DNA of 44,217 nt from the NCBI RefSeq assembly GCF_001612615.1, contig NZ_BDAU01000027.1, positions 1 to 44,217 of the forward strand, written 5' to 3'. This DNA is from Nocardia amikacinitolerans NBRC 108937. Lineage in GTDB: Bacteria; Actinomycetota; Actinomycetes; Mycobacteriales; Mycobacteriaceae. Below are positions 15,662-26,708 of the stretch, one piece after another. Both the position numbers and the translations under genes were made by a program. The notes under the pieces were generated by a model. That model was not told the DNA's origin. It was given only the letters and a program-made list of their open reading frames with translations, and did no database searches. Every line of letters begins with the position of its first letter. Positions within the stretch are counted from its first letter, which is position 1.

Positions 15662-16231
15662 TCAGCCGTACTCGACCATGAGCGTCGCCCAGGTGCCGGA
15701 TTCCAGCGCCTCGAAGATGTGCGGCGCGTCGCCCGGATAGGCGATGTAGTCGCCCGGTCCCAGCTCCACCGGCGACTCGGTGGGGCCGACCATCGCCCGC
15801 CCTGTCGCGAGGAGCACGTGCTCGATCACGCCGGGGATGTGCGGGTCCGAGGCGCGTGGGTGGCCGGGTTCGGCGGTGATGCGGAACAGGTCGCGGCGAG
15901 TGTTCGGCAAACCGGACGCGAGCAGCGTCGCGGTGTATTCCGACCGCTCGGCGGCCACCCGCGGCCCCTCGCCCGCCCGGATCACCTGGACGGTCGGCCG
16001 CGGCGGATCGAGCAGCCGGGAGAACGGCATGTCCAGCGCGACGCACAGCGCCCACAGGGTTTCCAGGCTCGGGTTCCCGCTACCCGACTCCAATTGGGAG
16101 AGCGTGGATTTCGCGATGCCCGCCCGGTTCGCCACCTCGCTCAGCGAGAGCCCGGCGCGGGTGCGCTCGCGGCGCAGCGAAGCCGCGATCACCGCCTGCG
16201 GCGTCGCCGTCGTGGTGTCGTTCCGCGTCAT
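15662..16231 (-). CDS. XRE-family transcriptional regulator with C-terminal cupin sensor
   Basis: The 189-residue regulator has an N-terminal helix-turn-helix (SLSEVANRAGIAKSTLSQLE, residues ~29-48) and a C-terminal cupin domain (DPHIPGVIEHVLLATGRAMV and VELGPGDYIAYPGDAPH). Such proteins bind a small ligand in the cupin barrel and often control an adjacent transporter or catabolic gene. Here it is divergent from azlCD with an 80-base gap, so it most likely regulates branched-chain amino-acid export. The ATG at 16231 follows GGGAG. Confidence 0.9.
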   Translation of the reverse strand: MTRNDTTTATPQAVIAASLRRERTRAGLSLSEVANRAGIAKSTLSQLESGSGNPSLETLWALCVALDMPFSRLLDPPRPTVQVIRAGEGPRVAAERSEYTATLLASGLPNTRRDLFRITAEPGHPRASDPHIPGVIEHVLLATGRAMVGPTESPVELGPGDYIAYPGDAPHIFEALESGTWATLMVEYG

Positions 16232-16275
16232 GCCCCAGCTCCCGTCGAGTGCGAACCGCCCAACAGAAAACCATA

Positions 16276-16311
16276 TTGACGAACCGGCCTGCCATGTTCA
16301 CTATAAGCTAC
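16276..16311 (+). promoter_or_regulatory. Probable azlC promoter, possibly leaderless
   Basis: TTGACG (16276-16281) and ACTATA (16300-16305, or TATAAG at 16302-16307) form a plausible -35/-10 with an 18-20 base spacer. Transcription would begin at or next to the ATG at 16312, suggesting a leaderless mRNA. CGAACCG occurs twice in the divergent region, and GTTCG-6-CGAAC lies just inside the gene (16316-16331); either could be an XRE operator. Confidence 0.45.
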
Positions 16312-17220
16312 ATGCGTTCGATATGGCGAACACTGGACCGGGAGACACTGTCCGGCATCGCGGCGGTGTGCCTCGCCGTCGCCGTCATCGGCATCTCCTA
16401 CGGTACGACCGCGGTAGCCGAGGGCTTTCCGGTGTGGCTGCCGGTGCTGCTCGGCACCGTCGTGCTCGCGGGCGGCGCGGAGTTCCTGTTCATCGGTATC
16501 GTCGCGGCGGGCGGCAATCCGATCGCGGCGACGCTGGCCGGACTGCTGGTCAACGCGCGACACCTGCCCTACGGGCTGTCGGTCCCGGACGTCGTCGGCA
16601 CCGGATGGCGGCGGCTGATCGGCGTGCACGTGATGAACGACGAGGCGGTCGCGATGGCGCTGGCCGAATCCGAACCCGACCGCCGCCGCGCCGTCTACTG
16701 GGCCTGCGGGCTCGGTGTCCTGCTCGCCTGGCCGGGCGGGGCGGCGCTCGGCGCGCTGATCGGAACGGTGGTGCCGGATACCTCGGTACTCGGCTTGGAC
16801 GCGGTGTTCCCCGCGGTGTTGCTCGCGTTGGTCATTCCGGCGCTGCGCGACCGGACGACGTTCGGGGCGGTGTGCGTCGGAACCGGCGTCGCGGTGCTGA
16901 GTGCGCCCTTCCTGCCCGCGGGTTTGCCCGTGCTGCTTGCTCTTTCGGGCGTGGTGGTCGCGGCCATCACGCTGGGGCGCGGCGCGAGCGACGTGCACGG
17001 GACCGTGCGCGAGAAACACGGCTCCGCGATCGAAGTGCACTCCGTGGAGAACTCCGCGACCGACGAACGACACTCCGCGGCGAACTCCGCGGCGAAGGAG
17101 CGGTACTTCGTGACCGACGCAGCGCGCGATGTGCCAGGCCTCGCGCCGGACGAAGCGCTTTCGGCGCCGGAGAGTGCCGACTACGTCTCCTGCGACCGCG
17201 GACCGAAGGAGCCTCGATGA
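16312..17220 (+). CDS. azlC: AzlC-family branched-chain amino-acid exporter, large subunit
   Basis: The protein (302 residues from ATG 16312) is the large subunit of an AzlCD-type exporter for branched-chain amino acids or analogues. Diagnostic segments are GISYGTTAVAEGFPVW, AGGAEFLFIGIVAAGGNP and LLVNARHLPYGLSVPD in the N-terminal half, with several membrane helices up to about residue 220. The last ~80 residues are hydrophilic (VREKHGSAIEVHSVENSATD onward), an addition the family normally lacks. An in-frame ATG at 16294 is a less likely start because it lies before the predicted transcription start. Its stop overlaps azlD (ATGA). Confidence 0.87.
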   Translation: MRSIWRTLDRETLSGIAAVCLAVAVIGISYGTTAVAEGFPVWLPVLLGTVVLAGGAEFLFIGIVAAGGNPIAATLAGLLVNARHLPYGLSVPDVVGTGWRRLIGVHVMNDEAVAMALAESEPDRRRAVYWACGLGVLLAWPGGAALGALIGTVVPDTSVLGLDAVFPAVLLALVIPALRDRTTFGAVCVGTGVAVLSAPFLPAGLPVLLALSGVVVAAITLGRGASDVHGTVREKHGSAIEVHSVENSATDERHSAANSAAKERYFVTDAARDVPGLAPDEALSAPESADYVSCDRGPKEPR

Positions 17221-17528
17221 TGCTGGCCGCCGGAGTGATCGCCCTCGCGGTGGGCACCTACGCCTTCCGCTGGGCCGGACCCGCCTTGCGCAGCCGCGTT
17301 CGCTTTCCGGAACGCGCGCGCCAACTGCTGGAGATCGGCGCGGTCGTACTGTTGGCCGCGCTGGTCGCCGTGACGACCCTGCCCTTCGGCACGGGGCATG
17401 TCGGCGTCGCGCTGCCCGCCGGGGTGGTGGCCGGCGGAATCCTCGCGTGGCGGCGCAGTCCCCTGCTCGTGGTGATCCTGGCCGCCGCGGCGACCACCGC
17501 CGTGCTGCGGCTCATCGGAGTTTCCTGA
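17217..17528 (+). CDS. azlD: AzlD-family branched-chain amino-acid exporter, small subunit
   Basis: The 103-residue protein has three to four hydrophobic helices. It begins with GVIALAVGTYAFRWAGPALR, the usual AzlD N-terminal pattern, and has LLAALVAVTTLPF in the middle. AzlC and AzlD are both needed for export. The ATG at 17217 overlaps the azlC stop, giving translational coupling and likely equal subunit supply. A second ATG follows directly. Confidence 0.87.
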   Translation: MMLAAGVIALAVGTYAFRWAGPALRSRVRFPERARQLLEIGAVVLLAALVAVTTLPFGTGHVGVALPAGVVAGGILAWRRSPLLVVILAAAATTAVLRLIGVS

Positions 17529-17549
17529 GTCGCCGTAAGGGCTCGGCGT

Positions 17550-18215
17550 TCAGCTCGGCAGTAGCGGGATGCTGCCCGCGCGGCGGCGGGCGACCGAACC
17601 GTAGCGGGCGTCGAGGCGCAGCCAGGTGGGGGTGGCGCGGACGCGCACGATCTCGGCGGGCGGAATGCGGCGAGCTTCGGCCTTCTCACCGGAGTGCGGG
17701 ATGAAATCCATTGCGGTGAGCGCGAAGACGACCCGCATCGGGACCTCCACCCGGGTGTCGGCGGCCGAGACGGTCAGCACGGTCTGGTCGAGCAGCGAGG
17801 CGGGCGGACCGTGCTGGCTGCCGTGTTCCTTGGCCAATTCCGCTCCGCGCTCTGCCAATTCGACGAGGGTGCGGGCGGGCACATCGTCGACGTGCGCGAA
17901 CCCGTCGATGGGCGGAAGCGCGCCGCGCCAGGCCGAGTCCATCGAATAACCCAAATCGATCGGACTGCCCGACGCCAGTCCGGCCAGCACCAAGTCGGCG
18001 CCGACGGTGACATCGTCGACGCCGAGTTCGGCGACCACCGTCCGCACCGCGAGCGCCTCGAAACCCGTAGCGACCCAGGCCGATACGTACCGCTCGCCAC
18101 GGCGGCGCAGGCGCACCACCGCGGCTTGGTCCAGCCGGACCGCCCTGCTCAGGAACGTGGCGAGGTTCTCGCGTTCGGCCGGATCGGAAACGTGCAGCAC
18201 CCGCTGCTCTGCCAT
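17550..18215 (-). CDS. Conserved hypothetical protein (Rv2474c-like)
   Basis: This 221-residue soluble protein shows no recognisable catalytic motif. Its place directly downstream of the thioesterase and gdh genes matches Rv2474c in M. tuberculosis. It has an Arg-rich stretch (VVRLRRRGERYVSAW) and a C-terminal segment (EIVRVRATPTWLRLDARYGSVARRR, 25 residues, cited as the span around 17575-17650). The start is ATG 18215 or the adjacent GTG 18218; neither has a clear Shine-Dalgarno. Its function is unknown. Confidence 0.75.
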   Translation of the reverse strand: MAEQRVLHVSDPAERENLATFLSRAVRLDQAAVVRLRRRGERYVSAWVATGFEALAVRTVVAELGVDDVTVGADLVLAGLASGSPIDLGYSMDSAWRGALPPIDGFAHVDDVPARTLVELAERGAELAKEHGSQHGPPASLLDQTVLTVSAADTRVEVPMRVVFALTAMDFIPHSGEKAEARRIPPAEIVRVRATPTWLRLDARYGSVARRRAGSIPLLPS

Positions 18216-18257
18216 CACAACCGTTCTGTCGTCGCGGGACCGGCGATCAGGTCGCGG

Positions 18258-18728
18258 TCACTTGTCCATCCACCCGGCCAGGTACTCGCGCTCCGGATCG
18301 GTCAGGCGGCGCAGCCGCTGGGTGTCGATGTCGAACGCCGCGAGCTGGGTGGTGGCGAGCACGGCGGGCGGCGAGTCGGGCGCCGCGCCGTTGGCCCGCA
18401 CCTCGTAGCCGACCGTGAAATCGACCGCGCGCAACTGCTCGATCCACATCGCGATATCGAGCGGGGTGTCCTCATGACGCAGCTGCCCGCGGTAGCGCAC
18501 GCGCAGATCCGCGAGCACACAGCCGGACCGCAGCGCGGAGGTCGGGCGGCCTTCCTCGAACAGCCACGGGATACGCGCCTCTTCCAGCAGGGTCACCATC
18601 CTGGCGTGGTTGACGTGCTGGAACACGTCCATGTCGGACCACCGGATCTCGACCTTGGCGTGAAAACGCTTGGGCAGCAGCACGGAACTCCCGTGGCCCT
18701 TCCCGTTACCGTTCAATGAATTCGTCAC
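18258..18728 (-). CDS. Acyl-CoA thioesterase, hotdog/4HBT fold (Rv2475c-like)
   Basis: The 156-residue protein carries the 4-hydroxybenzoyl-CoA thioesterase signature RWSDMDVFQHVNHARM (residues ~29-44), including the catalytic Asp. It should hydrolyse an acyl-CoA; the acyl chain is unknown. The GTG at 18728 follows GGAGG with good spacing and avoids an Arg-rich upstream leader. It lies between gdh and the Rv2474c-like gene on the same strand, 39 bases from the latter, so the two probably share a transcript. Confidence 0.9.
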   Translation of the reverse strand: MTNSLNGNGKGHGSSVLLPKRFHAKVEIRWSDMDVFQHVNHARMVTLLEEARIPWLFEEGRPTSALRSGCVLADLRVRYRGQLRHEDTPLDIAMWIEQLRAVDFTVGYEVRANGAAPDSPPAVLATTQLAAFDIDTQRLRRLTDPEREYLAGWMDK

Positions 18729-18842
18729 TGTGGTACCTCCGGTGGACGCCCAGTCACCCACCAGGACGCACACGCTGCGGCGTCGCAACAGGCAGACGAG
18801 GCGAGATCGTGGGTCTGGAAAATCCGACAACACCGACACTGC

Positions 18843-18863
18843 GATCCGGGACGCACCCGGATC
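18843..18863. terminator. Hairpin between gdh and the thioesterase gene
   Basis: GATCCGGG (18843-18850) pairs perfectly with CCCGGATC (18856-18863) over a 5-base loop, 72 bases after the gdh stop. It may end or attenuate the gdh transcript. Confidence 0.5.
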
Positions 18864-18934
18864 GAGACCGATCTTCGCCGTCCAGTATCGCAATGTCGGC
18901 CCGAGTGGTCCTGTCGGGGGCCGTGCATTGCGCT

Positions 18935-21900
18935 TTAGCGCGGCACCTCCGATTGCGCGCCGACACCGCTGACCATGCTGCGCACCTGCCGTGCCGCCAC
19001 GGACAACGTCGCCAGATCGTGGGCGCCGCTTTCGAACAACTCCGACAGCGCCGCCCGCGCGCGGCCCAGCCTGGACTGGTTCTTCGACTCCCAGTAGGCG
19101 ATCTTCTCGTCGGCGGTCTCCTCCGGCTCACCGGCGGAGAGCACGTCCAAGGTGAGTGAGCGCAGCGAACCGTACATGTCGTCGCGCAGCGCCAGCCTGG
19201 CCAGCGCGTGCCACCGGTCCCCGCGCTCGAGGTGACTCACCGCCTGGAGCAGCCAATCGATCTTGAGATGGTCGTTCAGCGCGTAGTACAGCGCGCCGAC
19301 CTCCTCGCCGTCACGATCGGTGATGTCGGCGATGTCGAGCACGTCGAGCAGCGGGAACAGCGTCAGCAGGCCGAACACCTCGGTCGCCAGGTCGGTCGGT
19401 GCGCCGCGCGCGATCAACTCCGCGGACTGATCGGTCAGCGTCGCCACGTGGTGGCCGCGCAGCCAGCCAGGGACCTTCGAGGCCAGCTCGCGCACGCCCC
19501 TGCTGTAGCGGTTGATCTCGGCGCCGACGGCGATCGGCTGCGGGCGGTTGCTGAGCAGCCATCGCGAGGCGCGGTCGAGGGTGCGTTTGGTCTCCAGCTC
19601 CAGTTCGTCGCGCACGGAGATGGGGATGTCGGCCGAGCGGATCCGCGCCCACATGGCATGCAGGTCGAAGATCTCGGTGGTCGCGGCGAAGGCGCGCACC
19701 GCGTCGGCGGTCGTCGCGCCCACCTCTTCGATCAGCCGGAACGCGTAGCTGATCCCGCCGTAGTCCACCATCTCGTTCGCGATCATCGTGGTGACGATCT
19801 CGCGGCGCAGCCGGTGCTTCTTGATGGCGCTGCCGAAACGGTCCCGCAGCGGCGTCGGGAAGTACTCCGGAAGGCGGGCAGCGAAGTAGGCCATGTCCGG
19901 CAGATCGGAGTCGAGCAGATCGGCCTTGAGCGAAAGCTTCACGTGCGCCATGAGATTGGCCAGTTCCGGCGAGCACAGGCCAGCGCCGTCCTCTTGACGG
20001 CGCTTCATCTCGGCGTCGGAGGGCAGCGCCTCGAGTTCGCGGTCCAGGCCGCGACGCTGTTCGAGGTCGTCGATGAGCCGCATGTTGACGTTCATCATGC
20101 GCGGCGCCTCGAAACGCGACATGCCCATCAGGAAGTTCTGGGACACGTTGTCGCGCAGCACCATTCGGGCGACCTCGTCGGTCATCGAGGCGAGCAGCGG
20201 GTTGCGCTCCTCCTCGGGCAGCAGTCCGCTGCTGACCACGCCGTCGAGCAGCACCTTGATGTTGACCTCGTGGTCGGAGCAGTCCACGCCCGCGGAGTTG
20301 TCCAGCGCGTCGGTGTTCATCTTGCCGCCGTTGCGGGTGAACTCGATGCGGCCGAGCGCGGTGGCGCCGAGGTTGCCGCCCTCGCCGATCACCCTGACCC
20401 GCAACTGGTTTCCGTTGACGCGCACCGGGTCGTTGGACTTGTCGCCGACGTCGGCGTTGGATTCGGTGCTCGCCTTGATGTAGGTGCCGATGCCGCCGTT
20501 CCACAGCAGCTGCGCGGGCGCGAGCAGGATCGCGCGCACCAGTTCCGGCGGCGACAGGGATTCCACGTTCTCGCCGAGGCCGAGCGCGACCCGCGCCTGC
20601 GGGCTGATCGGCACGGACTTCACCGTGCGATCCCAGACGCCGCCACCCGCGCTGATCAGCGAGGTGTCGTAGTCGGCCCAGGAGGACCGCGGCAACGCGA
20701 ACATGCGCTGCCGCTCGCGGAACGAACGGGCGGCGTCCGGATTCGGATCGAGGAAGATGTGCCGGTGGTCGAAGGCCGCGACCAGGCGAATGTGCTCGGA
20801 CAGCAGCATGCCGTTGCCGAAGACGTCGCCGCTCATGTCGCCGATGCCGACCACGGTGAAGTCCTCGGTCTGGGTATCGATGTCCATCTCGCGGAAGTGC
20901 CGCTTCACGCTTTCCCACGCGCCCTTGGCCGTAATGCCCATGGCCTTGTGGTCGTACCCCGCCGAGCCGCCGGAGGCGAACGCGTCGCCGAGCCAGAACC
21001 CGTAGCTCTTGGCCACGTCGTTGGCGATGTCGGAGAACGTCGCGGTGCCCTTGTCGGCGGCGACCACCAGGTAGGTGTCGTCGCCGTCGCGGCGCACCAC
21101 CCGTGCGGGCGGCAGCACCCGGCCGGTGGCCAGGTCGACATTGTCGGTGATGTCGAGCAGACCGGAGATGAAGGTGCGGTAGCAGGCGACGCCCTCCGTG
21201 CCGAGCGCCTGCCGGTCGGCGCCCGGATCGCCGGTCGAGGCGGGCGGGCGTTTCACCACGAATCCGCCCTTGGCGCCGACCGGGACGATCACCGCGTTCT
21301 TCACCGCCTGCGCCTTCACCAGACCCAGGATCTCGGTGCGGAAGTCCTCCAGGCGGTCCGACCAGCGCAAGCCGCCGCGCGCGACCGGACCGAAGCGCAG
21401 GTGCACGCCCTCGACCCGCGGCGAGTACACGAAGATCTCGAACTGCGGTCGCGGCTTGGGCAATTCGGCGATCTCGCGCGGCTCGACCTTCATCGAGACG
21501 TAGTCGCGCGACCTGCCCTCGACGTCGGTCACGTAGTAGTTGGTGCGCAACGTCGCCTTGACGAGGCCGAGGATGGCCCGCAGGATGCGGTCCGCGTCCA
21601 GGCTCACCACCTCGTCGATGCGGGCGCGCAGCATGGTCTCCAGTTCGGCGGCGCGCTCGGCCGAGGCGGTGTCCGGATCGAACCGCGCGGTGAACAGGTC
21701 GACGAACAACCGCGCCGCGTCCGGGTAGGTCAGCAGCACCCTGGTGATGTTGGCCTGGCTGTACGGGAAACCGGCCTGCTGCAGGTATTTCGCGTAGGTG
21801 CGCAGGATCGACACGGCACGCCACGGCAGCCGTGCGCGCAGCACCAGCTCGTTGAGGCCGTCGGCCTCGGCGCGGTCGTACCAGACCGCCTCGAAGGCGT

Positions 21901-23884
21901 CGGTGAAGCGTTCGCGCAGGCCGCGCACCTCGGCCTCCAGCGCGTCGGCCCGCGCCGGGGACTCCAGCAGTTCGGCGTCCAGATCGCGGTCGAGCGAGCT
22001 GCGCAGCAGTTCGGGGCGGGCCAGCAGACCGAAGTCGTAGATCCAGCGCTCCACGCTCGGGCCGCCAGCCTTGGCCGGGTCCAGCTGGATCTGATACGGC
22101 CGCTCGTCGACCACCTCGACGCCGAGGCTCTGCAGCACGGGAAGCACCTGGCTCAGCGAGACGCCGGTGCCGCCGATGTAGAGGGTGAAGCGCCACGAGC
22201 CGGGCGCCGACTCCGGCTTGCGGTAGAGATGCTGGGCGATGGCGCCCTCTGCCAAGCGCTCCAGCCTGCCGATGTCGCGCAGGGCGCGGCCCGGACTGAA
22301 GTCCTGCTTGTATCCCTCGGGGAAGGCCGAGGCGTAGCGCTGCACCAAGGCGGGATCGAGCACCGTCGAGGTGCTCACCTCGTCGTTGAGGTGGTCGTCC
22401 CAGGTGTTGCTGGCCTCGGCGAGCAGGCGCTGGATGCGCAACCGATTGGCTTCGGAGGTGTCGACGACGGCGGGCGCCTCGCTGGGCACGGTCGGAGTGG
22501 TGAACCCGACGTCGGGCATCCGCACCGTGAAATACACACTGGCGAGCTCGCTTTCGCTCACCCGCGCGGAGTAGTCGATGGAGACGCCCCCCAGCTCGCG
22601 GACCAGGATGTCCTGCATCTCCAGCCGCACCCGGGTGGTGTAGCGATCGCGCGGCAGGTAGACCAGGCAGGCCACGAACCGGCCGTAGGTGTCCAGCCGC
22701 ATGAACAGGCGAACCTGGCGGCGCAGGCCGACATTGAGCACGGCGAGCGCGGTACGCCGCATGGTCTCGGTGTCGGAGGAGAACAATTCGGTGCGCGGGA
22801 ACGACTGGATGACCTCGAGCATGGCCTGGCCGGAGAACGAGTCCAGGTCGAATCCGCTCTCCTCGATCACCGCGCGCACCTGGCGGCCGATCACCGGGAT
22901 GTCGAGGACGTTCTCGTGCACCGCCGTCACGGTGAAGACACCGATGAACAGGTGCTCGCCGATGATCGCGCCGGACTCGTCGAAATCGGCGACGCCGACG
23001 AAATAGGGGTACACCGAGCGGTGCACGGTGGCGGGCACCAGACCCTGGGTCAACATCAGCAACGGCCGATCGGCGCCGTTGACCGGAACGTGGAAGTCGG
23101 TGCCGACATCAGGACGCAGCACGCCGAGGCAGGTGCCGGGCAGCGGATTCGACACGGTCTTGTCGCCCTCGGTACTCAGGCGATAGCGGGCGAATCCGAG
23201 GACAGTGAAATTGCCCTCGCCCAGCCAGCGAAGCAGATTGGCGCAGTCGGTCAGTTCGGTCGCGGAGAACGGCGCGGCGCCGGTCTTCGCCGCCCGTTCC
23301 AAATGGTCGGCCAGATCGCTCTGGACTTGCTTGATGGCCTCGGTGTCGCCGATGACCTGCCGCACGTCGGCGATCACGTCCGGCATGGAATGTTCGATGC
23401 GCTCGAGCTGGGTGCGGCTGGTCGAGGGGTGCAGTTGCAGGTGCATCCAGGACTCGCGCAGCGCCATCCCGCCGTTGGCGTCGACCTCGTGCGGCACCGC
23501 CCTGGTCAGCCGTCCGTCGTCGTCGCGCTCGACCTCGAAGATCGGATGGATGACCTCGCTGACGCTCACCCCGATCCGGCTCAGCGAGGAGGTGATCGAC
23601 TCGACCAGCAGCGACATATCGTCGGTCACGACCTGGACCGCGGCGCCCAACCCCGAACCGTCGTCCGGGTGATAGACCCGGACGAGAGCGCGACCGGCCT
23701 GGCGTGTCATCGCCAATTCCAGGTGCCGCCGGAAGATCTGGGTGATACCCGTGATCGCACAGTCCACATCGCCCGCGTCGACGTGGCGGAAATACGCCTC
23801 CTCGAGGGTCGCGAGATCACCGCGCAGCGACTGCGGCAAACTCGCGGCCCACGCCGCACTGGACAATTCGGACGAGACCGTCAT
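18935..23884 (-). CDS. gdh: NAD-dependent glutamate dehydrogenase, large (L-180 type; Rv2476c-like)
   Basis: This 1649-residue enzyme converts glutamate to 2-oxoglutarate and ammonium with NAD. The size and the long N-terminal regulatory region (ACT-like and linking domains, roughly residues 1-700) are typical of the L-180 class. The catalytic core includes EIFVYSPRVEGVHLRFGPVARGGLRWSDR (substrate region around 21345-21430), the lysine segment VGAKGGFVVKRP (~870) and the nucleotide-binding VVGIGDMSGDVFGNGML (~1010). The ATG at 23884 was chosen because homology starts there; GGGAG lies about 12 bases upstream. In mycobacteria this enzyme is inhibited by unphosphorylated GarA, which I cannot see in the window. 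Confidence 0.95.
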   Translation of the reverse strand: MTVSSELSSAAWAASLPQSLRGDLATLEEAYFRHVDAGDVDCAITGITQIFRRHLELAMTRQAGRALVRVYHPDDGSGLGAAVQVVTDDMSLLVESITSSLSRIGVSVSEVIHPIFEVERDDDGRLTRAVPHEVDANGGMALRESWMHLQLHPSTSRTQLERIEHSMPDVIADVRQVIGDTEAIKQVQSDLADHLERAAKTGAAPFSATELTDCANLLRWLGEGNFTVLGFARYRLSTEGDKTVSNPLPGTCLGVLRPDVGTDFHVPVNGADRPLLMLTQGLVPATVHRSVYPYFVGVADFDESGAIIGEHLFIGVFTVTAVHENVLDIPVIGRQVRAVIEESGFDLDSFSGQAMLEVIQSFPRTELFSSDTETMRRTALAVLNVGLRRQVRLFMRLDTYGRFVACLVYLPRDRYTTRVRLEMQDILVRELGGVSIDYSARVSESELASVYFTVRMPDVGFTTPTVPSEAPAVVDTSEANRLRIQRLLAEASNTWDDHLNDEVSTSTVLDPALVQRYASAFPEGYKQDFSPGRALRDIGRLERLAEGAIAQHLYRKPESAPGSWRFTLYIGGTGVSLSQVLPVLQSLGVEVVDERPYQIQLDPAKAGGPSVERWIYDFGLLARPELLRSSLDRDLDAELLESPARADALEAEVRGLRERFTDAFEAVWYDRAEADGLNELVLRARLPWRAVSILRTYAKYLQQAGFPYSQANITRVLLTYPDAARLFVDLFTARFDPDTASAERAAELETMLRARIDEVVSLDADRILRAILGLVKATLRTNYYVTDVEGRSRDYVSMKVEPREIAELPKPRPQFEIFVYSPRVEGVHLRFGPVARGGLRWSDRLEDFRTEILGLVKAQAVKNAVIVPVGAKGGFVVKRPPASTGDPGADRQALGTEGVACYRTFISGLLDITDNVDLATGRVLPPARVVRRDGDDTYLVVAADKGTATFSDIANDVAKSYGFWLGDAFASGGSAGYDHKAMGITAKGAWESVKRHFREMDIDTQTEDFTVVGIGDMSGDVFGNGMLLSEHIRLVAAFDHRHIFLDPNPDAARSFRERQRMFALPRSSWADYDTSLISAGGGVWDRTVKSVPISPQARVALGLGENVESLSPPELVRAILLAPAQLLWNGGIGTYIKASTESNADVGDKSNDPVRVNGNQLRVRVIGEGGNLGATALGRIEFTRNGGKMNTDALDNSAGVDCSDHEVNIKVLLDGVVSSGLLPEEERNPLLASMTDEVARMVLRDNVSQNFLMGMSRFEAPRMMNVNMRLIDDLEQRRGLDRELEALPSDAEMKRRQEDGAGLCSPELANLMAHVKLSLKADLLDSDLPDMAYFAARLPEYFPTPLRDRFGSAIKKHRLRREIVTTMIANEMVDYGGISYAFRLIEEVGATTADAVRAFAATTEIFDLHAMWARIRSADIPISVRDELELETKRTLDRASRWLLSNRPQPIAVGAEINRYSRGVRELASKVPGWLRGHHVATLTDQSAELIARGAPTDLATEVFGLLTLFPLLDVLDIADITDRDGEEVGALYYALNDHLKIDWLLQAVSHLERGDRWHALARLALRDDMYGSLRSLTLDVLSAGEPEETADEKIAYWESKNQSRLGRARAALSELFESGAHDLATLSVAARQVRSMVSGVGAQSEVPR

Positions 23885-24237
23885 TTTTTCGCCAACTCCC
23901 TCGGATTCGGTTCCGCAACAAAGTGACGCCGGTCCGAGAGTAGCTGTGCCGTGCTGACGCGGAGGTGAATTCCCTTCCAAATGCAGGGTGTTCACCGATA
24001 CCGTGCGTTCGCCGATGAATTGCCGAGGTCGATCTCTCGGCACAGCACCCGATCGGACCGGCAAACGTCACGTAGACGCGATCGCGGTGGGAAGGACCCA
24101 TTGTCCGGACAGCGCCTGCGCATGCACGGTTCCTACCTTAGCCAGTTTTGGGCTGCGATAGGGCCGACCGTATTTCCTTCGATGGAGCGACCGCCCGCGG
24201 GTGTTTCTCCGCAATTCCTTCGGCGAAGCGGCCTTGC
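23885..24237. other. gdh upstream region
   Basis: No gene is convincing in these 353 bases. On the minus strand a TAAGGT (24140-24135) could be the -10 of a gdh promoter, without a clear -35, leaving a leader of roughly 245 bases. That leader contains a 7-bp hairpin (TGCCGAG 24021-24027 with CTCGGCA 24036-24042). I recognise no riboswitch. Confidence 0.35.
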
Positions 24238-24269
24238 GACGGGGCGATGCGCGCGGCGATCGCCCCGTC
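24238..24269. terminator. Terminator hairpin downstream of ettA
   Basis: GACGGGGCGAT (24238-24248) pairs perfectly with ATCGCCCCGTC (24259-24269) across a 10-base loop, 12 bases after the ettA stop on the minus strand. Confidence 0.8.
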
Positions 24270-24281
24270 GGCGGGTATTGC

Positions 24282-25958
<1,677 letters not shown>

Positions 25959-26071
25959 ATGCGGAAGCCTATCGGTCTCGGGAACAGTGGAACGAAGCAG
26001 AGCCACTCACGGCACGCGGGCATCCTCGCGCCGGATTCACCGTGCTCGCGCCCGACGTTCTGCGGGCAGGA

Positions 26072-26587
26072 TCAGGCGTCGACGGGCTCGGGTGCGGCAC
26101 TTCCGGAAGGTACGGAAGCCACGGTCGCGGCACTGTCCCCCAATTCCTCGCCGACGCGTGCACGATTTTCAGCGCTGGATCCGATACAAGTATTCCGCAT
26201 CAACGCCGTGGGCCCGCCGCCGGTCTCCGATCGGCGGCTCACTTGCGCCGTGCATCGGGACAGATCGGGGCCGACGGCGGTGGCCCGCATCTCCAGATCG
26301 CGCCGCTCGACGCCGTCCTTGGTCCGGTACTCGTGCGAGCGCAGCTGCCCGTAGACGAGTACCGGGTCGCCGCGCCGCAGCGACGCGTCCACGCCGCCGA
26401 CCAGCCGCCGCCAGCAGCTGATTGTGAGATACAAGGTCCCGTTGTCCACCCATTCACCGGACGCGAAGTCCAGCCTGCGCGAGTTGCTCGCCATCCGGAA
26501 GGTGAGCACCTGTTCGCCGTTGCTCAGGTCCCGCTTGACCGGGTTGGTCACCACCGTGCCGACCACCGTGGCCATCGCTTCGTACAT
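26072..26587 (-). CDS. Single-stranded DNA-binding protein, second copy (Rv2478c-like)
   Basis: The 171-residue protein has an OB-fold SSB domain (residues ~5-110): ATVVGTVVTNPVKRDLSNGE, VDNGTLYLTISCWRRLVGGV, and VLVYGQLRSHEYRTKDG. The C-terminal tail is Ser/Ala-rich and lacks the DDDIPF-type acidic tip of essential SSBs, so it is probably the paralogue used in special conditions such as competence-like uptake, sporulation or stress. An RBS (GGGGCGAAAATC) precedes the ATG at 26587; a second in-frame ATG follows four codons later. The gene is upstream of ettA in the same direction. Confidence 0.88.
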   Translation of the reverse strand: MYEAMATVVGTVVTNPVKRDLSNGEQVLTFRMASNSRRLDFASGEWVDNGTLYLTISCWRRLVGGVDASLRRGDPVLVYGQLRSHEYRTKDGVERRDLEMRATAVGPDLSRCTAQVSRRSETGGGPTALMRNTCIGSSAENRARVGEELGDSAATVASVPSGSAAPEPVDA

Positions 26588-26708
26588 GATTTTCGCCCCT
26601 TCACCTATCGGACCCGGGCCGGACGCTCCGGGTGTCTCCTCCCCGCCGAGCGAGGGCCTAACCAGCCTCGCCCGCGCACGGGGTGTGAAGGAACCCCCTC
26701 TTTCGCGC

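Noticed and set aside
19208..23926. A 1572-codon open frame antisense to gdh
   Set aside because: High-GC coding DNA leaves long open frames opposite a gene. The composition is Arg/His/Gly-rich and shadow-like, and the sense strand encodes a clear glutamate dehydrogenase.
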